A stretch of 64,000 nt of DNA from Tsuneonella sp963781485 (GCA_963781485.1 CAWAFY010000002.1:372001-436000), one strand, 5' to 3'; counted from the first letter of the stretch, positions 17,252-25,784 are shown. Notes: generated by a model not told the origin, from the sequence alone. Translations and numbers: made by a program.

Positions 17252-18255
17252 TCCGCTCGCTTGTCATCCTTCTGGCGGCGCTGGCGGCGCTGGTCGGCGC
17301 ACTGGCGGTGCGTGCCACGCCCGTGGGTTCGGTCGATCAGGCTGCGATCCTTGGCGAAGGAATGCCGCGCACACTGTCCGCATACGGATTCTTTGTCGAT
17401 TTGGCCGCGCAAGTACCGGGCAAAAGCGTGGTGCCCTACCAGCTGAACACACCGTTGTGGTCCGACGGGGCGGAGAAGCTGCGCTTCGTCTATCTGCCGC
17501 CTGGCACGCAGGCCAAGGCGATGGGCGACGGCCTGCTCGACCTGCCGGTGGGATCGGCGCTGATCAAGACGTTCGCATTCGAGGAGGGCGGCAAGCGCCG
17601 GCTGATCGAGACCCGCGTGCTGCTTCACCGCGCCGATGGCTGGCTGGCGCTGCCCTATCTGTGGGACGCCGAGCAGACCGAGGCGAAGCTGGCGATCGCC
17701 GGGGCCCGGGTGCCGGTTACGTCGCCTTCGGGCGAGTCGATCGAGTACCGCGTCCCCAACAAGAACCAGTGCAAGGAATGCCACGGGCTCAATGGCGTCG
17801 TCGTTCCGATCGGTCCGAAGGCACGGAACCTGTCCCGCGACTGGCTCAGCGCGCTTGCGGGGAAAGGCCACCTCGACGCGGTGCCCGAAGTCGCGGCGCC
17901 GCTGCCGATGTGGGAAGACCGCCTGACCGTGTCGGCTGAGGCTGCCGCTCGCGGCTATCTCGACGTCAACTGCGCCCACTGCCACCGGCCCGGCGCGACC
18001 GCGTCGAATTCAGGGCTCGACTTGCGCTGGGAGCAGACAGAAGCCGAAAAGCTCGGGCTGATGAAGCGACCGGTCGCGGCCGGGCGCGGGGCTGGCGACC
18101 TGATGTTCGATATCGTGCCCGGTCATCCCGAGCAGTCGATCCTGGTCCACCGCATGAACAGTCTCGAAGGCGGCGTGGCAATGCCCGAGCTCGGCAAGTC
18201 GACGCGGCACCGCGAGGGAATCGAAACGGTTGAGCGCTGGATTGCCGGCCTGTGA
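17248..18255 (+). CDS. Diheme c-type cytochrome, SO2930/HNE_0200 family
   Basis: A 335-residue periplasmic protein with an N-terminal hydrophobic export signal and two heme-c motifs, CKECH (175-179) and CAHCH (242-246). The N-terminal half carries the family segment LNTPLWSDGAEKLRFVYLPPG. It belongs with the preceding beta-helix protein as a conserved pair of unknown pathway; electron transfer in the periplasm is inferred from the hemes. The start overlaps the previous stop as ATGA and its own stop overlaps the next start as GTGA. Confidence 0.87.
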   Translation: MIRSLVILLAALAALVGALAVRATPVGSVDQAAILGEGMPRTLSAYGFFVDLAAQVPGKSVVPYQLNTPLWSDGAEKLRFVYLPPGTQAKAMGDGLLDLPVGSALIKTFAFEEGGKRRLIETRVLLHRADGWLALPYLWDAEQTEAKLAIAGARVPVTSPSGESIEYRVPNKNQCKECHGLNGVVVPIGPKARNLSRDWLSALAGKGHLDAVPEVAAPLPMWEDRLTVSAEAAARGYLDVNCAHCHRPGATASNSGLDLRWEQTEAEKLGLMKRPVAAGRGAGDLMFDIVPGHPEQSILVHRMNSLEGGVAMPELGKSTRHREGIETVERWIAGL

Positions 18256-19235
18256 AGCGGCTGGCGAAAATCCTCGCGGTCCTCGCCGCGTTGCTCGTCG
18301 CCGCGTTCCTGATCTTCCGCACTCCCGACACCGATGCGGCCGAGATGCGGGCGAAGTACGGCGCACCGCCCTCGCAGTTTGTCGAACTGGGCGACGGGCG
18401 GACGGTCCACTTGCGCGACGAAGGTCGGCGCGATGGTCTGCCCATAGTGCTGCTCCACGGCTCCAATGCCGATCTGCATACCTGGCAGAAATGGGCCGAT
18501 GGGCTGAGAGCCGATTACCGAGTTATCCGCTTCGACCAGCGCGGGCACGGTCTGACCGGAGCGGCACCTGACGGCAACTATCGCACCGATGCCTTCGTCG
18601 CCGATGTCGATGCCGTCGCCGACACGCTCGGGCTGGACAAGTTCGTGCTCGCGGGGAACTCGATGGGCGGCGGGATTGCCGCACGCTACGCCATGGTGCA
18701 CCCCGACAAGCTCGCCGGGCTCGTCCTCGTCGATGCGGGCGGCGCGCCGGTCAGGCGCGAGGGCGGCGGCAACCTCGCCTTCACGATCGCGCGGATTCCG
18801 GTGCTCAACCGCGTATTCTCGCAGGTCCTGCCGCGCTCGCTGGTCGAGAAGAGCTACCGGCAGAGCGTCTCCAACCAGGCGGTCGTCACGCCCGAAGCGG
18901 TCGACCGCTATTGGGAACTGGCGCGCTATCCGGGCAACCGGGGGGCGTCAATGAAGCGCTTCAAGCAGGGTTGGACGACGTTCAGTGCTTCCCAGGTCGC
19001 CGCAATCCAGACACCGGCGCTGGTGATGTGGGGCGAGGAGGACTCGCTGATCCCCTACGCCGCCGCGGGCTGGTTCATGGACCACCTCCCGAACGCGACA
19101 TCGGTCCATTACGCGGGTGTCGGCCATATCCCGATGGAGGAAGCCCCGGCCAGGAGCCTGGCCGACCTGCGGGCATGGCTCGCGGGGCTTACCCCCGCCA
19201 CAGATGCGCCGGCAGGTGGACGCGAGGGCGTCTGA
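18252..19235 (+). CDS. Alpha/beta hydrolase, membrane-anchored
   Basis: A 327-residue alpha/beta-fold hydrolase with an N-terminal membrane helix (KILAVLAALLVAAFLIF). Seen: the oxyanion region LLHGSNADLHTW, the nucleophile elbow GNSMGGG, acid region GEEDSLIPY and catalytic His in GVGHIPME. The substrate is unknown; the sequence resembles esterases or C-C hydrolases. The GTG start overlaps the cytochrome stop by four bases, so it is the third gene of the beta-helix/cytochrome operon. Confidence 0.87.
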   Translation: MKRLAKILAVLAALLVAAFLIFRTPDTDAAEMRAKYGAPPSQFVELGDGRTVHLRDEGRRDGLPIVLLHGSNADLHTWQKWADGLRADYRVIRFDQRGHGLTGAAPDGNYRTDAFVADVDAVADTLGLDKFVLAGNSMGGGIAARYAMVHPDKLAGLVLVDAGGAPVRREGGGNLAFTIARIPVLNRVFSQVLPRSLVEKSYRQSVSNQAVVTPEAVDRYWELARYPGNRGASMKRFKQGWTTFSASQVAAIQTPALVMWGEEDSLIPYAAAGWFMDHLPNATSVHYAGVGHIPMEEAPARSLADLRAWLAGLTPATDAPAGGREGV

Positions 19236-19279
19236 CGCGCTAACCGGCAGCCGGACGCGCGGCGAAGGGAGCCAGACGA

Positions 19280-19975
19280 TTGCGCAAATTGGGGCTGATC
19301 GGGGGAATGAGCTGGGCCTCTACCCGTGATTACTACGAACTCATCAACCGCAGCATCCAGCGCAAGATTTCGCCCGAGGCGAGTGCGCCGCTGCTGATCG
19401 AAAGCCTCGACTTTGCGACCCTGCGCGCGATCGAAGAGGACGCCGGTTGGGATCACGCCGCCGACGTGCTTTCGGCCAGCGCACGGCGGCTTGTCGATGC
19501 GGGCGCGGGGACCCTGCTGATCTGCGCCAATTCGATGCACAAGGTCTACGACCGGGTGGCCGAGGCCGCCGGGGTGCCGGTCATTCACATCGCCGATTGC
19601 GTGGGTCGCGAAATGAGAGCGGCGGGCATGAAAAGCGCCGCGCTGGTCGGGACGCGCAATGTCATGACCGAAAACTTTTATCGCCAACGACTGGTGAGCC
19701 ACGGGGTCGACCTGTTGCCGCCGGACATGGATCAGGTCGAGATGATCGACCGGATCATCTACGATGAACTCATGCGCGGGAAGGCCACTCGCGACGCCGA
19801 ACGCACGATGAAGACCTGGATCACTCTTAAAGAACGCGAAGGGGCCGGGGCGATCGTGCTCGCCTGCACCGAGCTGTCGATGATCGTCGATATCGATGCC
19901 AATGTCCTGCCGGTGTTCAATTCCACGCGCGCGCACTGCCGTGCCGGGGTCGAATGGCTGCTTGGCGACGAATAG
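19280..19975 (+). CDS. Aspartate/glutamate racemase family protein
   Basis: A 231-residue cofactor-independent amino-acid racemase. It has both catalytic cysteines: Cys82 in ICANSMHK and Cys196 in LACTELSM, plus the N-terminal LGLIGGMSWASTRDYY. It would interconvert L- and D-amino acids, most likely aspartate; murI-type glutamate racemase is less likely because the sequence is of the YgeA/RacX branch. The start is TTG at 19280, directly before the conserved N-terminus. It follows the hydrolase gene by 44 bases. Confidence 0.87.
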   Translation: MRKLGLIGGMSWASTRDYYELINRSIQRKISPEASAPLLIESLDFATLRAIEEDAGWDHAADVLSASARRLVDAGAGTLLICANSMHKVYDRVAEAAGVPVIHIADCVGREMRAAGMKSAALVGTRNVMTENFYRQRLVSHGVDLLPPDMDQVEMIDRIIYDELMRGKATRDAERTMKTWITLKEREGAGAIVLACTELSMIVDIDANVLPVFNSTRAHCRAGVEWLLGDE

Positions 19976-20086
19976 GCGCACAGATGCGACAGGCCGTTTG
20001 CTTACGAACGGCGTAATGATCTTTGTCTATTTCTTTCCCGCGATCGTGCGTCATTCTGTCCGTCCTGATTGAGGGAGGGACCAACA

Positions 20087-21217
20087 ATGAAAAACCGGGT
20101 AGCCGGCCGCATCGCGGCCATCAGCAGTCTTGCCGTCGTGATGTGCCTGGGCGCCGCACCGGCCCATGCAGGCGAGAAGATCGCCAATTCGTATATCTGC
20201 GTGTTCAAGAAAGACGCAGTCGGCAAGGCCGACGTCGAGGGCAAGGCCAACGCCGCTGCGCGCGCCCATGGCGGTGCCGTGTCGCATGTCTACAGGAATT
20301 CGATCCGCGGATTTTCGGCCAATATCTCCGAACAGGGGATGACGAACATGCGCCGCAACAATCCCAACATCGCCTATTGCGAGCAGGATCAGGTCATGTC
20401 GATAGTCGCCACGATCAAGGGCAAGCCCGGTGGCGGCGGCGGCGGCTCGACGGGCGAACAAATCCCGCCGGGGATCACGGCCGTCAACGGCGGGGTGGAT
20501 TGGAGTAACAAGACAAACGTGGCGTGGATCATCGATACCGGGATCGATTCGACGCACCCGGATCTCAACGTCGATGCGTCGCGCGGTGCCTATTTCACCG
20601 GTCGCAGCGTCGAGGACGAGAACGGCCACGGAACCCATGTTTCCGGCACGATCGCGGCGATAAAGGGTAACGGAATGGGCGTGGTCGGTGTCGCGGCGGG
20701 CGCAACGGTGATTCCCGTGCGCGTGCTCGACCGGCGCGGGTCGGGATCGAACTCGGGCGTGATCGCGGGCGTGGATTTTGTCGGTGCAAACGGTCACGAT
20801 GGCGATGTTGCCAATATGAGCCTTGGCGGCGGCGTATCGACCGCGCTCGACGATGCGGTGGTCAATGCGTCGAACACCAGCAAAGTGAAGTTCGCACTCG
20901 CCGCCGGTAACGAAAACGACAATGCGAACAATCACTCGCCCGCGCGCGCCAATGGACCGTACGTCTACACGGTGTCGGCGGTGGACGGGTCAAAGAAGAT
21001 GGCGTCGTTCTCGAACTACGGCAATCCGCCAATCGATTACGCAGAGCCCGGCGTCAACATCCTGTCGACCTGGGATGGCGGCGGCTACAACACCATTTCG
21101 GGCACATCGATGGCGACCCCACACCTGGCGGGCATCCTGCTGCTCGGAGCGGTCAGGTCGGGCGGAGCGATCAGCGGCGACAAGGACAGCTCGCCCGACA
21201 CTTTTGGAGTTCACTAA
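20087..21217 (+). CDS. Secreted S8 family serine peptidase (subtilase)
   Basis: A 376-residue subtilisin-like protease. Order: signal peptide (1-28), I9-type inhibitor propeptide (~33-108, IANSYICVFKKDAV to EQDQVMSI), a glycine run, then the catalytic domain with Asp150 (WIIDTGID), His181 (GHGTHVSG), oxyanion Asn275 (AAGNEND) and Ser341 (SGTSMATPH). It is exported and probably self-processed. GAGGGAGGGA lies upstream of the ATG at 20087. The gene ends 43 bases before a strong terminator. The C-terminus stops soon after the catalytic serine, so this is a minimal subtilase. Confidence 0.92.
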   Translation: MKNRVAGRIAAISSLAVVMCLGAAPAHAGEKIANSYICVFKKDAVGKADVEGKANAAARAHGGAVSHVYRNSIRGFSANISEQGMTNMRRNNPNIAYCEQDQVMSIVATIKGKPGGGGGGSTGEQIPPGITAVNGGVDWSNKTNVAWIIDTGIDSTHPDLNVDASRGAYFTGRSVEDENGHGTHVSGTIAAIKGNGMGVVGVAAGATVIPVRVLDRRGSGSNSGVIAGVDFVGANGHDGDVANMSLGGGVSTALDDAVVNASNTSKVKFALAAGNENDNANNHSPARANGPYVYTVSAVDGSKKMASFSNYGNPPIDYAEPGVNILSTWDGGGYNTISGTSMATPHLAGILLLGAVRSGGAISGDKDSSPDTFGVH

Positions 21218-21259
21218 GTAACGCTTTTCCCGGCGGGTCGCACCTGGCCGGAAACCTGA

Positions 21260-21295
21260 GGGCCGCGCATCACAGCGATGCGCGGCCCCCTTTTT
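21260..21295 (+). terminator. Rho-independent terminator after the S8 peptidase
   Basis: A perfect 12-base inverted repeat (GGGCCGCGCATC / GATGCGCGGCCC) with a 5-base loop is followed by CCTTTTT. It lies 43 bases after the subtilase stop and before dgt, so it separates the two transcripts. Confidence 0.93.
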
Positions 21296-21371
21296 GTGGA
21301 CCGTACGGTGTGACGTTCCGGCCCTGTTCCCGTTGTCGCCGCGCCAGCCCCCGCGTAGGGCTCTGTCACAG

Positions 21372-22532
21372 ATGTCGCTTGCTCCCTACGCTGCCGATCC
21401 CGCCGCCAGCCGCGGCCGCGAGTTCACCGAGAACCGCGAGGGCACGCGTGGTCCGCGCAGCGAGTTCCAGCGCGATCGTGACCGGATCGTCCATTCGATC
21501 GCGTTTCGCCGGCTCAAGGCGAAGACCCAGGTGTTCATCGCCCCCGATGGGGATCACTACCGAACGCGCCTGACCCACAGTCTCGAGGTCGCGCAGATCG
21601 GCCGGGTGATCGCCCGCGCGCTGGGGCTCGATGAAGACCTGACCGAGGCGCTGTGCCTGGCTCACGACATCGGGCACCCACCGTTCGGCCATGCCGGCGA
21701 AGAGGCGCTGCAGGCGGCAATGGCCTCTCGCGGCGGGTTCGACCACAACGCCCACACGTTGCGCGTGTTGATGCGGCTGGAAAGCCCCTATTGCGAGCAT
21801 CCCGGGCTGAACCTGTCGTGGGAGCTGCTCGAAGGGCTCGCCAAACACAACGGTCCGGTCGCCACGCCGAACTGGGCGCTCGCCGAACTCGACGCGGCGT
21901 TTCCGCTCGATCTCGGCGCATGGCCCAGCCTGGAAGCGCAGGTGGCGGCGCTCGCGGACGACATCGCCTATGACAACCACGACATCGACGATGGCCTGCG
22001 CGCCGGATTCCTCGTGCTTGACGACCTGCTCGAACTGCCGCCGATCGCCGATCAGTACCGCGCGATCGAAGCGCGTTACCCCGATGCGAGCGTCGACCAG
22101 AGATTGCGCGAACTCGTCCGCAGCCGCATCGGACTGATGGTCAACGACGTGATCGAGACCACGCGCGCCAATGCGCGTGCCATGCGGAGTGTCGCCGATG
22201 TTCGCGCGCATCCGCGACAGCTCGCGGCGTTCTCGCCCGCGATGGCGGAAGAAGAGCGCGCGTTGAAGGCGTTCATGTACGATCGGCTCTATTTTCATCC
22301 CGAACAGCTTATGGCGGCGGCGCGCGCGCGCGATGTCGTTTCGCGGTTGTTCGCGGCCTACGACCAGAACCCCGATGCACTTCCCGACGAATGGCGCGCG
22401 GCGGTGCCGACGGGCGAGCCCGAGCGCAGCCGCCATCTTGCCGACTTCATCGCCGGGATGACCGATCGCTTCGCGATCCGCCAGTGCACCGCGATATTCG
22501 GCCGCCCGCCGGTAGGTCTGCGCAATGTCTGA
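21372..22532 (+). CDS. dgt: Deoxyguanosinetriphosphate triphosphohydrolase-like protein
   Basis: A 386-residue HD-domain dNTP triphosphohydrolase that would cleave dGTP (or other dNTPs) to the nucleoside and triphosphate. Seen: RRLKAKTQVF, RTRLTHSLEVAQIGR (H69), AHDIGHPPFGHAGE (H98-D99), GGFDHNAHTLR and ADDIAYDNHDIDDGLR, matching the alphaproteobacterial dGTPase-like family. The start at 21372 is chosen because the protein begins at the family N-terminus; the ribosome-binding site is weak. It overlaps the next gene by 8 bases, beginning a coupled group that ends with an Nmad3-like protein. Confidence 0.93.
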   Translation: MSLAPYAADPAASRGREFTENREGTRGPRSEFQRDRDRIVHSIAFRRLKAKTQVFIAPDGDHYRTRLTHSLEVAQIGRVIARALGLDEDLTEALCLAHDIGHPPFGHAGEEALQAAMASRGGFDHNAHTLRVLMRLESPYCEHPGLNLSWELLEGLAKHNGPVATPNWALAELDAAFPLDLGAWPSLEAQVAALADDIAYDNHDIDDGLRAGFLVLDDLLELPPIADQYRAIEARYPDASVDQRLRELVRSRIGLMVNDVIETTRANARAMRSVADVRAHPRQLAAFSPAMAEEERALKAFMYDRLYFHPEQLMAAARARDVVSRLFAAYDQNPDALPDEWRAAVPTGEPERSRHLADFIAGMTDRFAIRQCTAIFGRPPVGLRNV

Positions 22533-23223
22533 TCCGCTGCGGCTCGCGCTGGTTGGTGCGACCGGGTTAATCGGCGAGGCGGTGATGAAGCTGGTCGTCG
22601 GGCGCGAGGACGTGCGGCTGGTCGCGGTCGCGCGCCGCGAGGCGCCTCTGCCGCCTGGCGCGCGAATGGAGATGTTCGTGGCGGAGCCGGAGAAGTGGGG
22701 CGAGGTGTTCGAGGCGATCCGTCCGACTGCGGTCATCTGCGCATTGGGCACGACATGGAAGAAGTCGGGGCGCGACGAGACCGCCTTCCGCGCGGTGGAC
22801 TACGATCTCGTGCTCGCAACCGCGAATGCCGCAAAAGCGCATGGCGTCGAGCGGTTCGTCACGGTCAGCTCGGCCGGCGCCGACGCGATGTCGAAGAACC
22901 TTTACCTGCGCACCAAGGGCGAGGTCGAGCGCGAGCTCGGCAAGGTCCGCTTCAAGCGGCTCGATGTGATGCGTCCCGGCCTGCTCAAAGGCCAACGGCA
23001 CGGCGATCTGCGCCCGGCCGAGCGCATCGGCATGGCGCTTAGCCCGCTTGCCGACCTGGCGATGCAGGGGAAGTACCGCGCCTTCCGCTCGATCCGCGCC
23101 GAGCTTGTCGCGAAGGCCGCGCTTGCGCTGGCGATGCGCAAGGCGGGCGGGCGCTTCGTGCACGATGGCGATGCGATCCTGCGCGCGGCGGCGAGCCTGT
23201 CGGTGCTCCACGTCGAACCGTGA
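22525..23223 (+). CDS. NAD(P)-binding Rossmann protein (atypical SDR)
   Basis: A 232-residue atypical short-chain dehydrogenase/epimerase-like protein, related to the HTATIP2/TIP30 or NAD(P)H-binding group. It has the nucleotide motif ALVGATGLIGEAV (8-20), VICALGTTWKKSG, FVTVSSAGAD and YLRTKGEVERELG (Tyr/Lys spaced like an active site) followed by MRPGLLKG. The reaction is unknown. The ATG lies 8 bases inside dgt and the stop overlaps the GTG of the next gene. Confidence 0.82.
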   Translation: MSDPLRLALVGATGLIGEAVMKLVVGREDVRLVAVARREAPLPPGARMEMFVAEPEKWGEVFEAIRPTAVICALGTTWKKSGRDETAFRAVDYDLVLATANAAKAHGVERFVTVSSAGADAMSKNLYLRTKGEVERELGKVRFKRLDVMRPGLLKGQRHGDLRPAERIGMALSPLADLAMQGKYRAFRSIRAELVAKAALALAMRKAGGRFVHDGDAILRAAASLSVLHVEP

Positions 23224-23951
23224 AGATCGTCTTCAGCCGCAAGGGCTTCGACAGCGCGGCGGGCGGCGGGCCTTCGCCGATTGTCGAGGGACGACCGGTC
23301 AGCCTGCCGATACCGAGTAGCGGGGGTTCGGGTGTCACATGGGACGAGCTCGGACTCGGCGGACACGCCGCCCACGCGAGCCGCGGAAAGTTCACCGGCG
23401 CGGAGGAGTGCCATCACGATCCGCTTTTTCTGCCCGACGGCACCTGCCTGTTCGGCCAGTGCGGCGCGGCGCAGACTCACCTTGCGAACCGCGGCGTCGG
23501 AGTCGGCGATGTGTTCGTTTTCTTCGGACTGTTTCGCGCGGGCAGGGAGAAGCCCCACCACCGGATTTTCGGATACCTGAACGTCGCGGAAGTGCTGCCC
23601 GTCGCACGGCTGTCTCCGGCGCGACGAGCCGAGTTCGTCGCCGCGCGCCACCCCCACGCCATCGCGCCCAACGGCGCAAACGATGTCATTTATGCCGGGC
23701 GCGGCCGAACCGCGCAAACCGCGTCGCCTTCGCTTCGATTGACGGTGCCGGGGGAGAAGCCGAGCACGTGGTGCCGGCCTGACTGGCTTGAACCGGGCGG
23801 GTTGAGCTATCATGACAACCCGGCGCGCTGGTTGCCCGGCGGACGGCTCGTTGCCGTATCGCGCGGGCAGGAATTCGTCGCCGACGTTGGCCGGCGAACC
23901 GCGCCACGCCGCTGGCTCGCCGATGTCATTTCCACAATCGAGCGCGGCTGA
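23220..23951 (+). CDS. Nmad3-like protein (nucleotide modification associated domain 3)
   Basis: A 243-residue protein whose N-terminus MKIVFSRKGFDSAAGGGPSPI, the following LPIPSS, HHDPLF, GDVFVFFGLFR and the HRIFGYLNV segment match what I recall of the Nmad3 family, a predicted component of nucleotide or base-modification systems. No catalytic residues are established for the family. It is the third gene of a dgt-Rossmann-Nmad3 chain (GTG start overlapping the previous stop) and ends directly before a palindromic element in front of ribB. Participation in nucleotide metabolism is inferred from the family and from dgt. Confidence 0.72.
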   Translation: MKIVFSRKGFDSAAGGGPSPIVEGRPVSLPIPSSGGSGVTWDELGLGGHAAHASRGKFTGAEECHHDPLFLPDGTCLFGQCGAAQTHLANRGVGVGDVFVFFGLFRAGREKPHHRIFGYLNVAEVLPVARLSPARRAEFVAARHPHAIAPNGANDVIYAGRGRTAQTASPSLRLTVPGEKPSTWCRPDWLEPGGLSYHDNPARWLPGGRLVAVSRGQEFVADVGRRTAPRRWLADVISTIERG

Positions 23952-23984
23952 CACATTGCGCTGTGGCATTCACATTTCAGTGTG
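23952..23984. promoter_or_regulatory. Twin CACA-N6-TGTG palindromes upstream of ribB
   Basis: Two inverted repeats with the same architecture: CACA-TTGCGC-TGTG at 23952-23965 and CACA-TTTCAG-TGTG at 23971-23984 (the second extends to TCACA/TGTGA). They start 19 bases apart and end 14 bases before the ribB ATG. The RibB protein carries an N-terminal helix-turn-helix, so an autoregulatory operator is plausible. Binding is inference. Confidence 0.55.
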
Positions 23985-23998
23985 ATACAGCGAGTTGC

Positions 23999-25288
23999 AT
24001 GAGCAACCAGACAATCGACCAAGTCCGCGACCTCGTCGCCGGAAATCGCATGAGCCGCACCGCGCTCGCCCGCGCCGCCGGCCTCCACGCCAACAGCTTG
24101 CGTGAATGTCTCGAGCCGGGCTGGAATCCGACCGCCGACACGCTCGGCAAGCTCGATACGTTTCTTTCGGCGAACGACGAGCGCCCGGTGATCGTTTCGG
24201 CCGAGGAAATCATCGACGAGGCGCGCAACGGACGAATGTTCGTGCTGGTCGACGACGAGGACCGCGAGAACGAAGGCGACCTGATCATTCCGGCGCAGAT
24301 GGCCACGCCGAATGCGATCAACTTCATGGCCACGCACGGCCGCGGCCTCATCTGCCTGGCGCTGACTCGCCAGCGGGTCGACCAGCTCGGGCTCGACCTG
24401 ATGAGCCGCAAGAACCTGACCCGGCACGAAACGGCGTTCACGACCTCGATCGAGGCGCGCGAGGGCGTGTCGACGGGGATTTCGGCGGGGGATCGCGCGC
24501 GCACCGTTTCGGTTGCGATCGACGGGACCAAGACGCGCGACGATATCGTCACCCCGGGGCACGTATTTCCGCTCGTCGCGCGCGATGGCGGGGTGCTGGT
24601 GCGCGCCGGGCATACCGAGGCGGCGGTCGATATCGCGCGTCTGGCCGGCCTCAACCCATCGGGCGTGATCTGCGAGATCATGAACGACGACGGCACGATG
24701 TCGCGCCTTGGCGATCTTGTCCGCTTTGCCCGGCTTCACGATCTCAAGATCGGCACGATCCGCGATCTCATCGCCTATCGCCGCAAGCACGATCACCTGA
24801 TCGAGCGCCGCGCCGAGCGTCGCTTCACCAGCCGCTGGGGCGGCGAATGGCAGGCGGTCGCCTTCTACAACAAGGCGACGGGCGAAGAGACGCTTGCGCT
24901 CGTCAAGGGCGCGGTGCGGCCCGACCGGCCCACGCTCGTGCGGATGCACAGCCTGTCGCTGTTCCCCGATGTTTTCGGTGAGGAGAACATGCGCGCGGGG
25001 ATCGTCGAGCGCGCGATGGAGGTCATCGCCGAGGAGGGGGCAGGGGTGATCGTGCTGATCAACCGGCCCACGGCGGAATACGTCAGCACCTCGATCCGTT
25101 TGGGCCAGCTTGGCCAGCAGAGCCAGTCGGTCCAGCAGTCGAGCGAGCAGCGCGATTATGGCGGCGGCGCGCAGATCCTCGCGGAGCTTGGGGTGCACGA
25201 CATGGTCCTGCTGACCAATACCGAGCACTCGCTGGTCGCGCTCGAGGGGTACGGCCTCAGCATCGTGGGGCAGCGCACCTTCGATTGA
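23999..25288 (+). CDS. ribB: HTH-RibB fusion: DHBP synthase with degenerate GTP cyclohydrolase II-like domain
   Basis: A 429-residue riboflavin-synthesis enzyme. Residues ~1-60 form a helix-turn-helix (MSRTALARAAGLHANSLREC then NPTADTLGKL). Residues ~65-260 are 3,4-dihydroxy-2-butanone-4-phosphate synthase: VLVDDEDRENEGDLI, ATHGRGLICLAL, TRDDIVTPGHVFPL and RAGHTEAAVDIARLAGL. The last ~160 residues resemble GTP cyclohydrolase II, but the zinc-cysteine region (normally C-x10-C-x-C) reads HSLSLFPDVFGEENMRA with no cysteine, so that activity is probably lost, as in RibBX proteins. A separate RibA would be needed elsewhere. Twin palindromes lie just upstream. Confidence 0.93.
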   Translation: MSNQTIDQVRDLVAGNRMSRTALARAAGLHANSLRECLEPGWNPTADTLGKLDTFLSANDERPVIVSAEEIIDEARNGRMFVLVDDEDRENEGDLIIPAQMATPNAINFMATHGRGLICLALTRQRVDQLGLDLMSRKNLTRHETAFTTSIEAREGVSTGISAGDRARTVSVAIDGTKTRDDIVTPGHVFPLVARDGGVLVRAGHTEAAVDIARLAGLNPSGVICEIMNDDGTMSRLGDLVRFARLHDLKIGTIRDLIAYRRKHDHLIERRAERRFTSRWGGEWQAVAFYNKATGEETLALVKGAVRPDRPTLVRMHSLSLFPDVFGEENMRAGIVERAMEVIAEEGAGVIVLINRPTAEYVSTSIRLGQLGQQSQSVQQSSEQRDYGGGAQILAELGVHDMVLLTNTEHSLVALEGYGLSIVGQRTFD

Positions 25289-25298
25289 ACCGGGCTGG

Positions 25299-25784
25299 CT
25301 AGAGGCTGCCCCCCGCCAGCGCGTCGATCGCGGCCTGGAGGATCACCGCGGCGGCGTGGGCGTCGATCCGTTCCTTGCGGCGCGCACGGCTCATATCCTG
25401 TTCGATAAGCGAGCGTTCGGCGCTGACGGTCGACCAGCGCTCATCCCACAGGAGGATCGGGAGTTCCAGCCCCGCCGACAGGTTGCGCGCATAGGCGCGG
25501 CTGGCCTGCGCCCGGGGCCCTTCGCTGCCATCCATGTTGCGCGGCAGGCCAATCACGATGCCCCGCACCGCTCGCTCTCGGCATAACGCGGCAAGCGTAT
25601 CCCGGTCCCGCCCGAACTTGCCGCGTTCGAGCGTCTTGCCCGCAGTGGCAAAGCGCCAGTCGCGGTCGGAAAAGGCGGTGCCGATGGTCTTGGTGCCGAG
25701 GTCGAGTGACAGCAGGGCGCCGCCTTCGGGCAGAGCGTCGGCGAATTCGCGCGCGTTGTCGGTGATCAGCGGGGCGGCGCCCAT
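25299..25784 (-). CDS. ruvX: RuvX/YqgF family Holliday junction resolvase
   Basis: A 161-residue RNase H-fold nuclease of the RuvX (YqgF) family, implicated in Holliday-junction resolution or 16S rRNA 5' processing. Seen: LLSLDLGTKTIGTAFSD (Asp28 in the first strand), GIVIGLPRNMDGSEGPRA, LWDERWSTVSAE and the C-terminal RKERIDAHAAAVILQ. It is the last gene of the long minus-strand chain from pyrE; its ATG lies 19 bases inside the end of the DUF3089 gene. It is convergent with ribB, 10 bases away. Confidence 0.92.
   Translation of the reverse strand: MGAAPLITDNAREFADALPEGGALLSLDLGTKTIGTAFSDRDWRFATAGKTLERGKFGRDRDTLAALCRERAVRGIVIGLPRNMDGSEGPRAQASRAYARNLSAGLELPILLWDERWSTVSAERSLIEQDMSRARRKERIDAHAAAVILQAAIDALAGGSL

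Noticed and set aside
21366..22751. 461-codon minus-strand frame opposite dgt
   Set aside because: Shadow frame; dgt carries all HD-domain residues on the other strand.
23810..25228. 472-codon minus-strand frame opposite ribB
   Set aside because: Shadow of the HTH-RibB gene; sequence shows no family features.
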